A stretch of DNA of 21,255 nucleotides, from contig CAIKJM010000513.1 of NCBI GenBank assembly GCA_903827735.1, forward strand, positions 1-21,255, in the 5' to 3' direction. How positions within the stretch are numbered: the stretch's first letter is position 1; each line of letters begins with the position of its first letter. Source of the stretch: an uncultured Rhodanobacter sp. (GTDB taxonomy: Bacteria; Pseudomonadota; Gammaproteobacteria; Xanthomonadales; Rhodanobacteraceae). A program made the translations under genes and the position numbers. The notes beneath the pieces are model-generated. The model ran no database searches, was not told where the DNA came from, and saw nothing but the letters and a program-made list of their open reading frames with translations. Of the stretch, positions 6,941 through 14,803 are shown in pieces.

Positions 6941-7777
6941 TCAGGCCGCGACGCAGGGCGCGGTTTCGCCGGCAGCGATGGCTTCGAAGAAGGCAGCCGA
7001 ACGCTCGATCAGCGTGCGCCGCTCTTTGTCGATGGTAATCATGTGATAGCTGTCTTTAAGCAGCAGCAGCTCGACCGGTGCGCTCACTTCGCGCATCACC
7101 AGCTCGGCGTTTTTCACGCTGGCCACGTCGTCTTCACTGGCGTGCGCCACCAGGCACGGCGCCGTGACCTGCGACAGGCGCTGGCGCACGTCGGCGGCGA
7201 GCTCGTACATGTCGGCCAGCGAGTACCAGGGATTGCCGGGCAGGCCGGCGGCTGCGCTGTCGCCCCCAAGCATGGCGCTGCTGACCTGGGCGCGCAGGCG
7301 CTCGTCGCGGATGCCGTAGGGCGGCGCTTCCATAAAGCTGCGGTTGCGACCGATACCCAGTTTCTTGAGCAGCGGCAGCAGAAACGACAGCCGCGCCACG
7401 GCGGGGATGCTCCAGCCGTCGTAGCGGAAGGTGGCGCCGTAGACGCCGACTCCGCAGACCTGCTCGGGCCGTTCGGCGGCGAGCTTCAGCGCGAGCAGCG
7501 CACCCATCGACAGGCCGCCGACGAACAGGTGATCGACCTTGCTGCGCAGCTCGTCGGCGGCCTTTTCCACGCTGGCATACCAGTCGTGCCAGCCGGTGGC
7601 GAGCAGGTCGTCGACGTTGCCGCAGTGGCCGGCCAACTGCATGCCGTGCACGGTGAAACCGGCGCGGTTGAGGCCCTTGCCCAGCAGCTTCATTTCCATC
7701 GGCGTGCCGGTCAGGCCGTGGATCAGCAGGACGCCGCTGCGCCCGCCCTCGAAGAAAAAATCAGTCTGCTGGATCAC
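6941..7777 (-). CDS. Alpha/beta-hydrolase, carboxylesterase/monoacylglycerol lipase type
   Basis: This 278-residue cytosolic hydrolase has no signal peptide. HGLTGTPMEM (20-29) supplies the oxyanion hole, Ser90 in GGLSMGA is the nucleophile, Asp216 in ASEDDVAS the acid, and His245 in DSYHMIT the base. The arrangement matches Est30-like carboxylesterases and bacterial monoacylglycerol lipases, which cleave medium-chain acyl esters. The start is a GTG at 7777; upstream the frame reaches a stop within 13 codons and offers no better start. An 80-bp gap separates it from the adaptor gene, so it may have its own promoter and head the esterase, transporter pair and DegT run. In a pathway it could release or trim an acylated product; a housekeeping lipase is the alternative. 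Confidence 0.88.
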   Translation of the reverse strand: MIQQTDFFFEGGRSGVLLIHGLTGTPMEMKLLGKGLNRAGFTVHGMQLAGHCGNVDDLLATGWHDWYASVEKAADELRSKVDHLFVGGLSMGALLALKLAAERPEQVCGVGVYGATFRYDGWSIPAVARLSFLLPLLKKLGIGRNRSFMEAPPYGIRDERLRAQVSSAMLGGDSAAAGLPGNPWYSLADMYELAADVRQRLSQVTAPCLVAHASEDDVASVKNAELVMREVSAPVELLLLKDSYHMITIDKERRTLIERSAAFFEAIAAGETAPCVAA

Positions 7778-7857
7778 GCGATGGCCCCGTACCTGATGAA
7801 CTGCGGCGGTTCAGTGCCGTGATTCGTGATCGTACAGTGTGGCAAGCGGCAGTTTCC

Positions 7858-8868
7858 TCAGTCTTTCGCGGCCGGCGCCTTGCCGTCCGCCGACGCAAAG
7901 CGCACCAGCACGCGCTGACCGATGCGCAGAGTTCGGGTTTGATCGGAGTCCGGCTGATCGAATGCCAGCACGCATTCCACCGTGCGCGAATTGGCCCGCA
8001 CCTGCGGATCGTTTTCCAGCGTGGCCGGTCCATACACGCCGCCGATGCGCAGCACGTGCGCGCTCCAGTGATTGCTGGACGGGTCGTTATTGGCGGAAAC
8101 CTCGGCATGCATGCCGGGCTGGATCACGCCGACGAAGCTTTCGTTGAGTTCGGCGCGCACGATGCGCGGCTTTTGCGGAAGCAGGGTGAACAGCGGACCG
8201 GAAGACGGTGAAACGGTGGCGCCCGGCTGCGCGGACACTTCGATGACGTCGGCATCGAACGGCGCTATCAGGCTGCGCTGCTTCAGCTCATAGCGTGCTT
8301 CGGCCAGCTTCTGGTTGGCCATGCTGACCGAGGCGCGGTCGGTCTCTTGTTCGGCGTCGATCTGTGCGGCGGCTTCGCGCGCATCGTCGGCACTCTGGCC
8401 GTCGCCGGCACCGGCCGCAACGGCAGCAGCTAGGCGCTGCGCGCGTAGCTTGGCCGCCGTCTGTTTCACCGCCAGCAGCTTCAGCTGTGCCTGCGCCTGT
8501 TCGAGCTGCGCTTGCGCTGCGTCGATCGCCAGCTGCGACGGCTCGGTATCGAGCGACGCCAGCAGTTGGCCTTGCTTGACGCGATCGCCTTCGTGCACGG
8601 CGACCTTGGCTAGCGTGCCCTCGCGCGGCATCGACAAAGTCAGCAGGCCGCCTTCGATATCCACTTTGCCGCGCGCCACGGCGGCGTACGCCGAGGTGGG
8701 CGCTGCCGCCGCGGGAGCCGGCGCATCGGCGGATTTCGAGCAGGCACCGAGCAGCACCGACGCACATATCGCCAGACCGCCGGACCGGGCGATACGTCCC
8801 AGTCGGGCCGAGTGCGCCGGTGTCGCGCTGCGTGCATACGATGGCCAGTGAAGAGCGAGCGGTTTCAT
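7858..8868 (-). CDS. HlyD/MacA-type periplasmic adaptor lipoprotein
   Basis: The membrane fusion subunit of a tripartite efflux pump, 336 residues. After a long basic leader comes a hydrophobic stretch ending in the lipobox LLGAC with Cys43, so it should be a lipoprotein anchored to the inner membrane. A split biotinyl-lipoyl domain (SMPREGTLAKV and later IAPFDADVIEV) flanks an Ala/Gln-rich alpha-helical hairpin of about 95 residues, long enough to reach the outer membrane factor. A beta-barrel domain follows (RAELNESFVGVIQPGM). The start at 8868 overlaps the ATPase stop by one base as TGATG. It is last of the four efflux genes. The hairpin contains a low-complexity AVAAGAGDGQSADDA section at its tip. 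Confidence 0.9.
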   Translation of the reverse strand: MKPLALHWPSYARSATPAHSARLGRIARSGGLAICASVLLGACSKSADAPAPAAAAPTSAYAAVARGKVDIEGGLLTLSMPREGTLAKVAVHEGDRVKQGQLLASLDTEPSQLAIDAAQAQLEQAQAQLKLLAVKQTAAKLRAQRLAAAVAAGAGDGQSADDAREAAAQIDAEQETDRASVSMANQKLAEARYELKQRSLIAPFDADVIEVSAQPGATVSPSSGPLFTLLPQKPRIVRAELNESFVGVIQPGMHAEVSANNDPSSNHWSAHVLRIGGVYGPATLENDPQVRANSRTVECVLAFDQPDSDQTRTLRIGQRVLVRFASADGKAPAAKD

Positions 8869-9632
8869 CAGGGAGTTCCCTTGCTGGCGCTGACCGGCGC
8901 GTGGTTGCGCAGATCGTTGAGAATTTTGCCATCTTCCATCGCCAGCACGCGATCGGCGTGGACGACGAGACGGGGGTCGTGGCTGACGCACAGCACCGTA
9001 GTGCCGTGCGTGCGAGCGATGCGATGCAGGATGTCGATGATCATCTGGCCGTTGGCGGCATCCAGCGCGCTGGTCGGCTCATCGGCGAACAGCAGCTCAG
9101 GCTCCTTAGCCAGCGCGCGAGCGATCGCTACTCGCTGCTTTTCGCCGCCGGACAGTTCGGAGGGACGCAGCTTCATCCGATGTGAAAGACCGACTTCGTC
9201 CAGCGACGCTCGCGCGCGCTCGCGCGCCTCGCTGCGCGACAGGCCCATGTGATTGAGCGGCAGCTCAACCTGTTCGAAGGCGTTCAGTGCGGGAAACAGG
9301 TTGAAGCCCTGAAACACGAAGCCGGTGTGCTGCAGTCGAAAGCGCTCCAGGGCGCGCAGGTCGAGCTGGCCCAGCTCGCTGCCAAGAGCCAGTACGCGGC
9401 CACCATCGAGTTTTTGCAGGCCGCTGAGCACGGCCAGAAGCGTGCTCTTGCCGCAGCCGGACGGCCCGGAAATCAGGGTGAGTTCGGCGGCATTGATGTG
9501 CAGCGACAGGCCATCCAGCACCTGCGTGTGCTGCTTTCCGGAAACGAAGGCCTTGCTGATATTCTCGGCGCGCAGCGCCACCGTCTGCACTTCGTTGGCG
9601 ATGGCGGCGGGAAATGGGATGGCGGGATTCAT
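8868..9632 (-). CDS. ABC transporter ATP-binding subunit, MacB/LolD type
   Basis: A 254-residue stand-alone nucleotide-binding subunit. Walker A is GPSGCGKST, the Q-loop lies in GFVFQGFNLFP, the signature is LSGGEKQR, Walker B is LLFADEP followed by SALD, and the switch His is in VSHDPR. This pattern is that of the LolD/MacB/FtsE group, which drives type VII mechanotransmission transporters with FtsX-like permeases. The ATG at 9632 was preferred over a GTG three bases earlier because GAGGT lies exactly 6 bases before it, within the last codons of the permease gene. Only 4 bases separate it from the permease stop. It should energise export of a substrate from the periplasm or outer leaflet. 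Confidence 0.94.
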   Translation of the reverse strand: MNPAIPFPAAIANEVQTVALRAENISKAFVSGKQHTQVLDGLSLHINAAELTLISGPSGCGKSTLLAVLSGLQKLDGGRVLALGSELGQLDLRALERFRLQHTGFVFQGFNLFPALNAFEQVELPLNHMGLSRSEARERARASLDEVGLSHRMKLRPSELSGGEKQRVAIARALAKEPELLFADEPTSALDAANGQMIIDILHRIARTHGTTVLCVSHDPRLVVHADRVLAMEDGKILNDLRNHAPVSASKGTP

Positions 9633-9636
9633 CACT

Positions 9637-10767
9637 TTACCTCAGCAGCGTCGCGGGATCGGCGGCGCGCAGGCTGCGCATGGCGGCCAGGCCGGACACC
9701 GCGGCCAGCCCCATCACCAGCACAATGCAGCCCAGCGCTGCCGGCAGGTTCAATACGACCGGCACATTCTGGCCGCGCGCGAGCAGCAACAGCACGACGC
9801 CCAGCACGCTGGCGCCGAGCAGACCCAGCGCGCCAACCCAAAAAGCCTGTTCGAGCACCACCCGTCGCAATGCTCCGACGCCAACGCCCAGCGCGTTCAA
9901 GGTGGCGTACTCGCGCACCGAGCCGTTGACTGCGGCGATCAGCGTCTGGCTGGTGATCACGGCGCCGACGAGAAACACGATGCCGGCCAGAAACAGCACG
10001 CCAGCGCCAGCGCCGGTATCAAACATCCAATAGCGTACCGAAATGTTGGCGAAATCGTCGGCGCTCCATGTCGTATACGGACCGAACGCGGTGTCGCCGC
10101 GCAGGCGCAAGGCGACGGCGTCGGCCTGAGTCGGATCGCGCAGTTTGGCGACGAGATAGGTCGGGCCGATGTCTTCGGCATCGCTGTCGAGATGGCGCGC
10201 GGTTTCCAGCGAGCAGAGCACGTTGACGCCGCCCAGCGCGCGCAGGCCACTACTGATGCCGACCACGCGAACTTGCCGGCCGTTGATGGTGGCGGTTCCG
10301 CCGATATCGACGCCGAGCTGATCGAGATCGGAGCGGTCTACAACCACGGAGTCGGGCTCATTCAGTCGCTCGCGCAGTTCGATCGGCAGTGCGTTGGAAA
10401 ACATCAGAGCGTCGATGTGCGTGTCGATGCCGGAGACGAACACCGAGATACCGCCGGTTTCGGCCTTTCCGCGCCAGTCGCCGTCGACCCAGATATACGG
10501 TTCCACGCGTTGTACGGCCGGATCCATCAGGATGCGCGATTCCACGTCCGAATCGATCGATCGACCCTGTCCCACGCTCTGCGTGCCGGGGTAACCGATC
10601 CACACGTCGGCGGACGAGCCAGTGATGTACAGGCTGGTGCTGCCAAAGATGCCCAGCACCAGCGCCAGCTGCAGCAGCTGCAGAAGTCCGGCAAAGCCAA
10701 CTGCCAGCATCGCCGGCAGAAAGCGGCGCCATTCGTAGATCAACGTTTTTCGCGCCAGCGCGACCAT
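9637..10767 (-). CDS. FtsX/MacB-family ABC transporter permease
   Basis: This 376-residue permease has one N-terminal helix (about 13-38), a periplasmic MacB-like core domain of roughly 200 residues (SSADVWIGYPGTQ onwards), then three helices (about 254-280, 305-332, 338-362). This four-helix pattern is standard for FtsX/MacB transporters that move substrates from the periplasm through a TolC-type duct by mechanical coupling. The C-terminal RAADPATLLR is the usual coupling tail. The start at 10767 overlaps the outer membrane factor stop by one base as TGATG. It is encoded separately from its ATPase, unlike classic MacB. Lipid, peptide or antibiotic cargo is possible; the sequence does not decide. 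Confidence 0.92.
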   Translation of the reverse strand: MVALARKTLIYEWRRFLPAMLAVGFAGLLQLLQLALVLGIFGSTSLYITGSSADVWIGYPGTQSVGQGRSIDSDVESRILMDPAVQRVEPYIWVDGDWRGKAETGGISVFVSGIDTHIDALMFSNALPIELRERLNEPDSVVVDRSDLDQLGVDIGGTATINGRQVRVVGISSGLRALGGVNVLCSLETARHLDSDAEDIGPTYLVAKLRDPTQADAVALRLRGDTAFGPYTTWSADDFANISVRYWMFDTGAGAGVLFLAGIVFLVGAVITSQTLIAAVNGSVREYATLNALGVGVGALRRVVLEQAFWVGALGLLGASVLGVVLLLLARGQNVPVVLNLPAALGCIVLVMGLAAVSGLAAMRSLRAADPATLLR

Positions 10768-12221
10768 CAGCGTGGCGTCTCGCTGCTGGAGCTTGCAGCG
10801 TCGGCCGCGCTGGCCGTTTTCGGCGCGGCCGATCCCAGCTGCGCTGCGGTTGGCAGCGGTGCACCACCCAGTGCCTTGAACAGGGCGACGTAGGCCAGGC
10901 TGTGCTGGGCGCGGGCGTCGATGAGTTCGGCATTGGCCTGGTCCACCGCGATCTGGCTTTCGATGCGGTCAAGCGGACTGGTCAGCTTTAGTCGGACGCG
11001 GCTCTGCACGGCGCGATCGACGCGCTGCAGCGACTGCCAAGCAATCTCGCTCTGGGCCTCGCGCTGCTGCTGCTGCTGCAGCGAACCCAGCGCGGTTTCG
11101 ACCTCGGCGATGCCTTGCAGCACCGATTGCTGATACGCCTGCACGCTGGCCTGCAGCTGGTGGCTCTTGGCGTGCGTTGCGGCGACGCGAACGCCCCAGT
11201 CGAACAGCGGAATATTCAAAATGGGGCCGAGCGAAAAAATGCCGCCTGGCGTTTTCGTATGGTTATCGTCGTCGGCGATGTTCACCGCCCACACCAGCGA
11301 TGCGCCAAGGCTCACCTGCGGATACTCGTCGGCATGCGTGAGCGCGAGCTCGCCGGCGCTGCGCAGCACGTCGGCTTCGGCGCGGGCAATTTCCGGACGT
11401 GTGCGCAGCAGATCGACCGGCGCGGCGCTCAGCTCAAACGAGCCGATGTCCGGCTGTTTGCCAGGCGTCAGCCACGCGGGGTCGGGGTGATTCTGTCCGA
11501 CCAGCACCGCAAGCTGCTGCGCGCTTTCGTTGATCGCCTGCCGCGGTGCTGCCAGCGCGGCTTCGGCCTGCGCCGCCAGCGCTTGGGCCTGGTCCACTTC
11601 GGCCGGGGCGACCAGCTGCAGTCGCTCGCGTATCTTCAGAAGGTCCCAGTGCTGCTGGTGTGCCCGACTGATCTGCGACAGCAGCTGTTCCTGCTGCTGG
11701 GCGGTGCGCAGCGCAATCCAATCACGCACGACTTCGGCGACCAACGAAACCTGAGCACTGCGCAGATCGGCGACGCTGGCGTCCATGGCGCCTTGCACTT
11801 CGCGCCGGGTGCCTTCGCGTCGACCGAATAATCCGAATTCCCAGTTGGCATCGAATCCGGCGACGAAGTAGGAAGCGTGAGCGTTTGGATCGATCGCGTC
11901 GTCGGTGCGCCCGCTCAGGGTGGGCAGGTATTTGTAGTTGGCGCGGGTGTGAATGGCGCGCGTAGCGAGCATGCGCTCGACCGCTTGGGCGACGTCGAGA
12001 TTGTTCGCCAACGCGCGATCGACGAGAGCGTCGAGCTGCGGATCGTTGAATGCGTGCCACCAGCCCTGCAAATCGCTCGGTTTGGCCGGATCGGCGGCTA
12101 GCGCATGCTGCCACTGCGCCGGCAATGGCGCGGCCAGCTTGGGCACCGGCGAGGCGCAGCCAGCCACGACGCCGACGACGGCGCCACAGAGCAAACGGCT
12201 GAGGCTTGCGCGACTCAGCAT
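10767..12221 (-). CDS. NodT-family outer membrane efflux lipoprotein
   Basis: A 484-residue TolC-like outer membrane factor. The start at 12221 gives a signal peptide ending in the lipobox VAGC with Cys22; a longer reading (to 12359) would bury the signal peptide. Two outer-membrane-efflux repeats follow, with landmarks WWHAFNDPQLDALVDRALANN (the family's N-terminal motif), LRTRPEIARAEADV (the conserved RPDI-like site) and FSLGPILNIPLFDWG. A Q-rich coiled segment (LQQQQQREAQ) and an Ala/Ser-rich tail close it. It forms the exit duct of the pump and is first of four tightly coupled genes, whose promoter should lie in the 210 bp upstream or be shared with the two-component genes. Confidence 0.92.
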   Translation of the reverse strand: MLSRASLSRLLCGAVVGVVAGCASPVPKLAAPLPAQWQHALAADPAKPSDLQGWWHAFNDPQLDALVDRALANNLDVAQAVERMLATRAIHTRANYKYLPTLSGRTDDAIDPNAHASYFVAGFDANWEFGLFGRREGTRREVQGAMDASVADLRSAQVSLVAEVVRDWIALRTAQQQEQLLSQISRAHQQHWDLLKIRERLQLVAPAEVDQAQALAAQAEAALAAPRQAINESAQQLAVLVGQNHPDPAWLTPGKQPDIGSFELSAAPVDLLRTRPEIARAEADVLRSAGELALTHADEYPQVSLGASLVWAVNIADDDNHTKTPGGIFSLGPILNIPLFDWGVRVAATHAKSHQLQASVQAYQQSVLQGIAEVETALGSLQQQQQREAQSEIAWQSLQRVDRAVQSRVRLKLTSPLDRIESQIAVDQANAELIDARAQHSLAYVALFKALGGAPLPTAAQLGSAAPKTASAADAASSSSETPR

Positions 12222-12431
12222 GCGCGACGGCGCTCGATACACGAGCTGAATGCACGAGCCCGCCGTTGGTGCGTTGAGATATCCGGGATAGTCATGACCG
12301 AAGTCGCCGCGATGGTATCGACATATTGTGAGGGCTGGACGACTCGCGCGATACCTCAAGCCAGCGTAGCGGTCAGATCGCGTGCAGCTGCAGGCGCGCC
12401 GTTAACGTCGTTCAAACTATTACCCTTTGCT
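12222..12431 (-). promoter_or_regulatory. Intergenic leader between kinase and efflux operon
   Basis: A 210-bp non-coding gap whose position makes it the likely site of an efflux promoter and response-regulator boxes. I find no clear direct repeat, -35/-10 pair or terminator hairpin, so read-through from the two-component genes is also possible. Confidence 0.35.
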
Positions 12432-13841
12432 TTAATCCCGCTTAGCAGCGGGCGGAAACCGCACGTCGACGATGAGCCCGCGCTTGTCGCCCAATCGGTA
12501 GACCACTTCGGCGTGATGTCGTTCCGCAATGCGCTGAACGATGGCCAGCCCCAGGCCGCTGCCTTCTTCGCTGCTGCCCGGCGCGCGGAAGAAACGCTCG
12601 CTCAGGCGCGGTAGCAGCTCCGGCGGTACGCCGGGGCCATCGTCCTCCACGCTGAGGCGAGAGCCACCATCGGATTGTCCGCGCAGGCTGACGGTGACCG
12701 TGCTGCCGCGTCCGGCGTAACGGATGGCGTTGTCGATCAGGTTGTCCAGCAGATCCTGCAGGCTGGCGACATCACCGTCGATGTAGAGCTGTTGCTGCCG
12801 CACGGGTCCCTGGTAACCCAGGTCGACGCCAGCGCCGAGCGCTTCGTGCACGCGCAGCGCCACCGCTTCGGGAATGAGCCGCGTTAGGTCGAGCAGGGCG
12901 TTATCCATCGTATCGACCGGCGATGCCTGCGCGCGGGTCAGCGCCAGCAGCTGCGACGAGGTGCGCGCTGCGCGCTGGGTCAGACGGTGGATATGCGAGA
13001 GCGCATCGGCCATTGTCTCGGGACGTGAATCGGCCAGCGCGCGGTCGACGTGCAGGCTGAGTCCGGCCAGCGGCGTGCGCAGCTGGTGCGCGGCATCCGC
13101 AATGAAGCGGTCGTGCAGCGCGAGCATGCTGCGCAGGCGCGCGAACAGCGCGTCGATGGTGCGCGTGAGCGGCAGGATCTCCTGCGGCACGTCAGCGCCG
13201 CCGATCGGCGTCAGCTCGTGCGAGCGCCGCGCCAATCGCTCGGTCAACGGATTGAGCACGCGCAGGCCGTGGTTCACGCCGAACCAGACCAGCGACAGCA
13301 CGCTGAGGATCAGCAGCGTCTGCATCACGGTGGCCAATAGCAGAATTTCGCGCGCCTGCTGATGGCGATCCCGAAACGTTTCGGCCACGGTGATCGTCAG
13401 GGTGTCGGTGGGATCTTTCAGCGAGGCGCGCTGGATGGTTGCCGCGCGCAGTTCGTGGTTGTCCAGCCGGGTGTTGTAGAGAACGGGCTTGGCATTGAAG
13501 GCCAGGGTCAGCGCCGGCGCCTGCAGCCTTCCGCTGCCGGCAAGCACGCCGCGCTTTGCGCTGCGCACGTTGAAATAGCCGCGGCTGTCCGGATCGTATT
13601 CGAGCAGGAATTTCGCCTGTGGCGTCAGTTCGCCGCCTAGCGCATCGTTGCTGAGCATGGTCGCCAGGGTCAGCGCGTCGTCGCTGAGATCGTGATCGTG
13701 CACGCGGTTGGCGTAGGACAGCGCGACACCGTACGTCAGCATCGCGTCGAGCAGCAGCAGGACCGCCATCGGAATCAGCAGAAAAATCAGCAGCCGACGA
13801 CGCAGGCTCGGACGCAGGCGAAGGACGCGCGGTGGAGTCAT
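12432..13841 (-). CDS. Sensor histidine kinase, QseC/TctE type
   Basis: A 469-residue inner-membrane sensor. Helices at about 17-40 and 168-190 bracket a periplasmic domain of some 125 residues of the TctE N-terminal (2CSK_N) style (NDALGGELTPQAKFLLEY). A HAMP-like linker follows (LNPLTERLARRSHELTPI), then the H-box FIADAAHQLRTPLAG with phospho-accepting His252, the N-box DNLIDNAIRYAG, and G-boxes EDDGPGVPP and GSGLGLAIV. All catalytic motifs are intact. The start overlaps the response regulator stop as ATGA. The TctE/QseC group senses tricarboxylates, catecholamines, cationic peptides or metals in various species; the signal here is unknown. Location upstream of an efflux operon suggests drug or envelope-stress sensing. 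Confidence 0.94.
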   Translation of the reverse strand: MTPPRVLRLRPSLRRRLLIFLLIPMAVLLLLDAMLTYGVALSYANRVHDHDLSDDALTLATMLSNDALGGELTPQAKFLLEYDPDSRGYFNVRSAKRGVLAGSGRLQAPALTLAFNAKPVLYNTRLDNHELRAATIQRASLKDPTDTLTITVAETFRDRHQQAREILLLATVMQTLLILSVLSLVWFGVNHGLRVLNPLTERLARRSHELTPIGGADVPQEILPLTRTIDALFARLRSMLALHDRFIADAAHQLRTPLAGLSLHVDRALADSRPETMADALSHIHRLTQRAARTSSQLLALTRAQASPVDTMDNALLDLTRLIPEAVALRVHEALGAGVDLGYQGPVRQQQLYIDGDVASLQDLLDNLIDNAIRYAGRGSTVTVSLRGQSDGGSRLSVEDDGPGVPPELLPRLSERFFRAPGSSEEGSGLGLAIVQRIAERHHAEVVYRLGDKRGLIVDVRFPPAAKRD

Positions 13842-14527
13842 TCGAGCTCGCCGTCGGTGGCTTCGGCTTCTTCCAGCAGGTAGCCCAGCCCACGGATGGT
13901 GCGTACGCCCGTACCGCTGCCGTGCAGTTTGCGGCGCAGGCGGTGGATGGCGATGTCGAGGCCGTTGTCGGTCAGCTCCTGGTCCCAGTCACACAGCGCT
14001 TCGATCAGCTGCGCGCGGCTGGTCACGCGATCGGGGCGCAGCGCCAGCGCTTCGAGCAGGCCGAACTCGCGCGCGGTGAGTTCGAGCGCCGTTTCGTCGA
14101 TCCAGGCGCGGTGGCCGGGCAGATCCAGACGCAGTCGTCCCAGCTGCAGCTCCGGCACGCCGCGGCTGCTGGCCCGGCGCAGCAGCGCACGCACGCGCGC
14201 CTCGAACTCGGACAGCGCGAACGGTTTTACCAGGTAATCGTCGGCGCCCAGATCGAGCACGCGGATGCGTTCGGGCAAGCCGTCGCGCGCCGTCACCACC
14301 AGTACCGGCATGCCGGCACCGCGGCTGCGCAGGCGCTTTAGCACTTCGGTGCCGTCGAGCTGGGGCAAGCCGAGATCCAGCACCAGCAGGTCATATTCGT
14401 GATCGCGCAGCGCGGTGTCAGCCAGGCTACCGCTGGCCACGTGGTCCACCGCATGGCCGCCCTGCCGTAGCGAGCTGCAGATGCCTTCGGCGATGGACGG
14501 ATCGTCCTCGGCCAGCAGAATGCGCAT
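13838..14527 (-). CDS. OmpR-family response regulator, QseB/PmrA/TctD type
   Basis: A 229-residue two-domain regulator. The receiver has Glu7-Asp8-Asp9, phospho-acceptor Asp51 in LVLDLGLPQLDG, Thr79 and Lys101 in YLVKPF. The C-terminal winged helix includes LTAREFGLLEAL, RVTSRAQLIEAL and VRTIRGLGYLLE. Such proteins bind direct repeats as dimers once phosphorylated by the partner kinase. The start at 14527 (MRILLAEDD) matches family length and has AAGGA 6 bases upstream. A longer in-frame start at 14638 with a stronger ribosome site would add 37 residues of non-family sequence. It likely controls itself, the kinase and the efflux genes; the divergent peptidase gene shares its upstream region. 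Confidence 0.95.
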   Translation of the reverse strand: MRILLAEDDPSIAEGICSSLRQGGHAVDHVASGSLADTALRDHEYDLLVLDLGLPQLDGTEVLKRLRSRGAGMPVLVVTARDGLPERIRVLDLGADDYLVKPFALSEFEARVRALLRRASSRGVPELQLGRLRLDLPGHRAWIDETALELTAREFGLLEALALRPDRVTSRAQLIEALCDWDQELTDNGLDIAIHRLRRKLHGSGTGVRTIRGLGYLLEEAEATDGELE

Positions 14528-14533
14528 GATGAA

Positions 14534-14538
14534 TCCTT
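14534..14538 (-). promoter_or_regulatory. Ribosome binding site supporting the response regulator start
   Basis: AAGGA on the minus strand, 6 bases before the ATG at 14527. It supports the conventional short start (MRILLAEDD). Confidence 0.7.
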
Positions 14539-14643
14539 GTGGTTGACGGGGCGGGGATGCGGCTTGGCGGCAGTGTGAGACTTCATGCCACGCAGCCAGA
14601 TCGTCCCGACATTCCATCGAGAGTAGATCGAATTTCATTTTAT

Positions 14644-14649
14644 CCCTCC
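14644..14649 (-). promoter_or_regulatory. Strong alternative ribosome binding site upstream of the response regulator
   Basis: GGAGGG on the minus strand, 5 bases before an in-frame ATG at 14638. It could start an N-terminally extended regulator or a leader reading frame fused in frame to it. The same patch contains a TAAAAT that could instead be part of a promoter. Confidence 0.4.
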
Positions 14650-14668
14650 ATCAGACAAGACGTATACG

Positions 14669-14682
14669 CGCCGGTTCCGGCG
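14669..14682. repeat. 14-bp palindrome in the divergent regulator/peptidase region
   Basis: CGCCGG-TT-CCGGCG is a near-symmetric 6-bp inverted repeat between two divergent genes. It might be an operator, but OmpR-type regulators normally bind direct repeats and short GC palindromes are common here. Confidence 0.3.
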
Positions 14683-14803
14683 TGCGGTCCCGACGGACGG
14701 GGAAGGGACGAGATGGCGTCGCCCTTTAAGCATGACCTCTGGTCTATGCGACCGTACCGTGTTGCGTGCACACTGCGCCCGGGGTCAGGGGAGAAAAACA
14801 ACG

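Noticed and set aside
7778..7857. Intrinsic terminator or promoter between adaptor and esterase genes
   Set aside because: No hairpin with T-tract and no acceptable -35/-10 pair could be found in these 80 bases.
9325..10893. Plus-strand frame of 522 codons opposite ABC ATPase and permease genes
   Set aside because: It spans the junctions of well-supported genes and has no family features; a shadow frame.
13838..14638. Extended response regulator starting at 14638 as the primary annotation
   Set aside because: The extra 37 residues precede a receiver domain that normally begins with MRILL; kept only as an alternative start.
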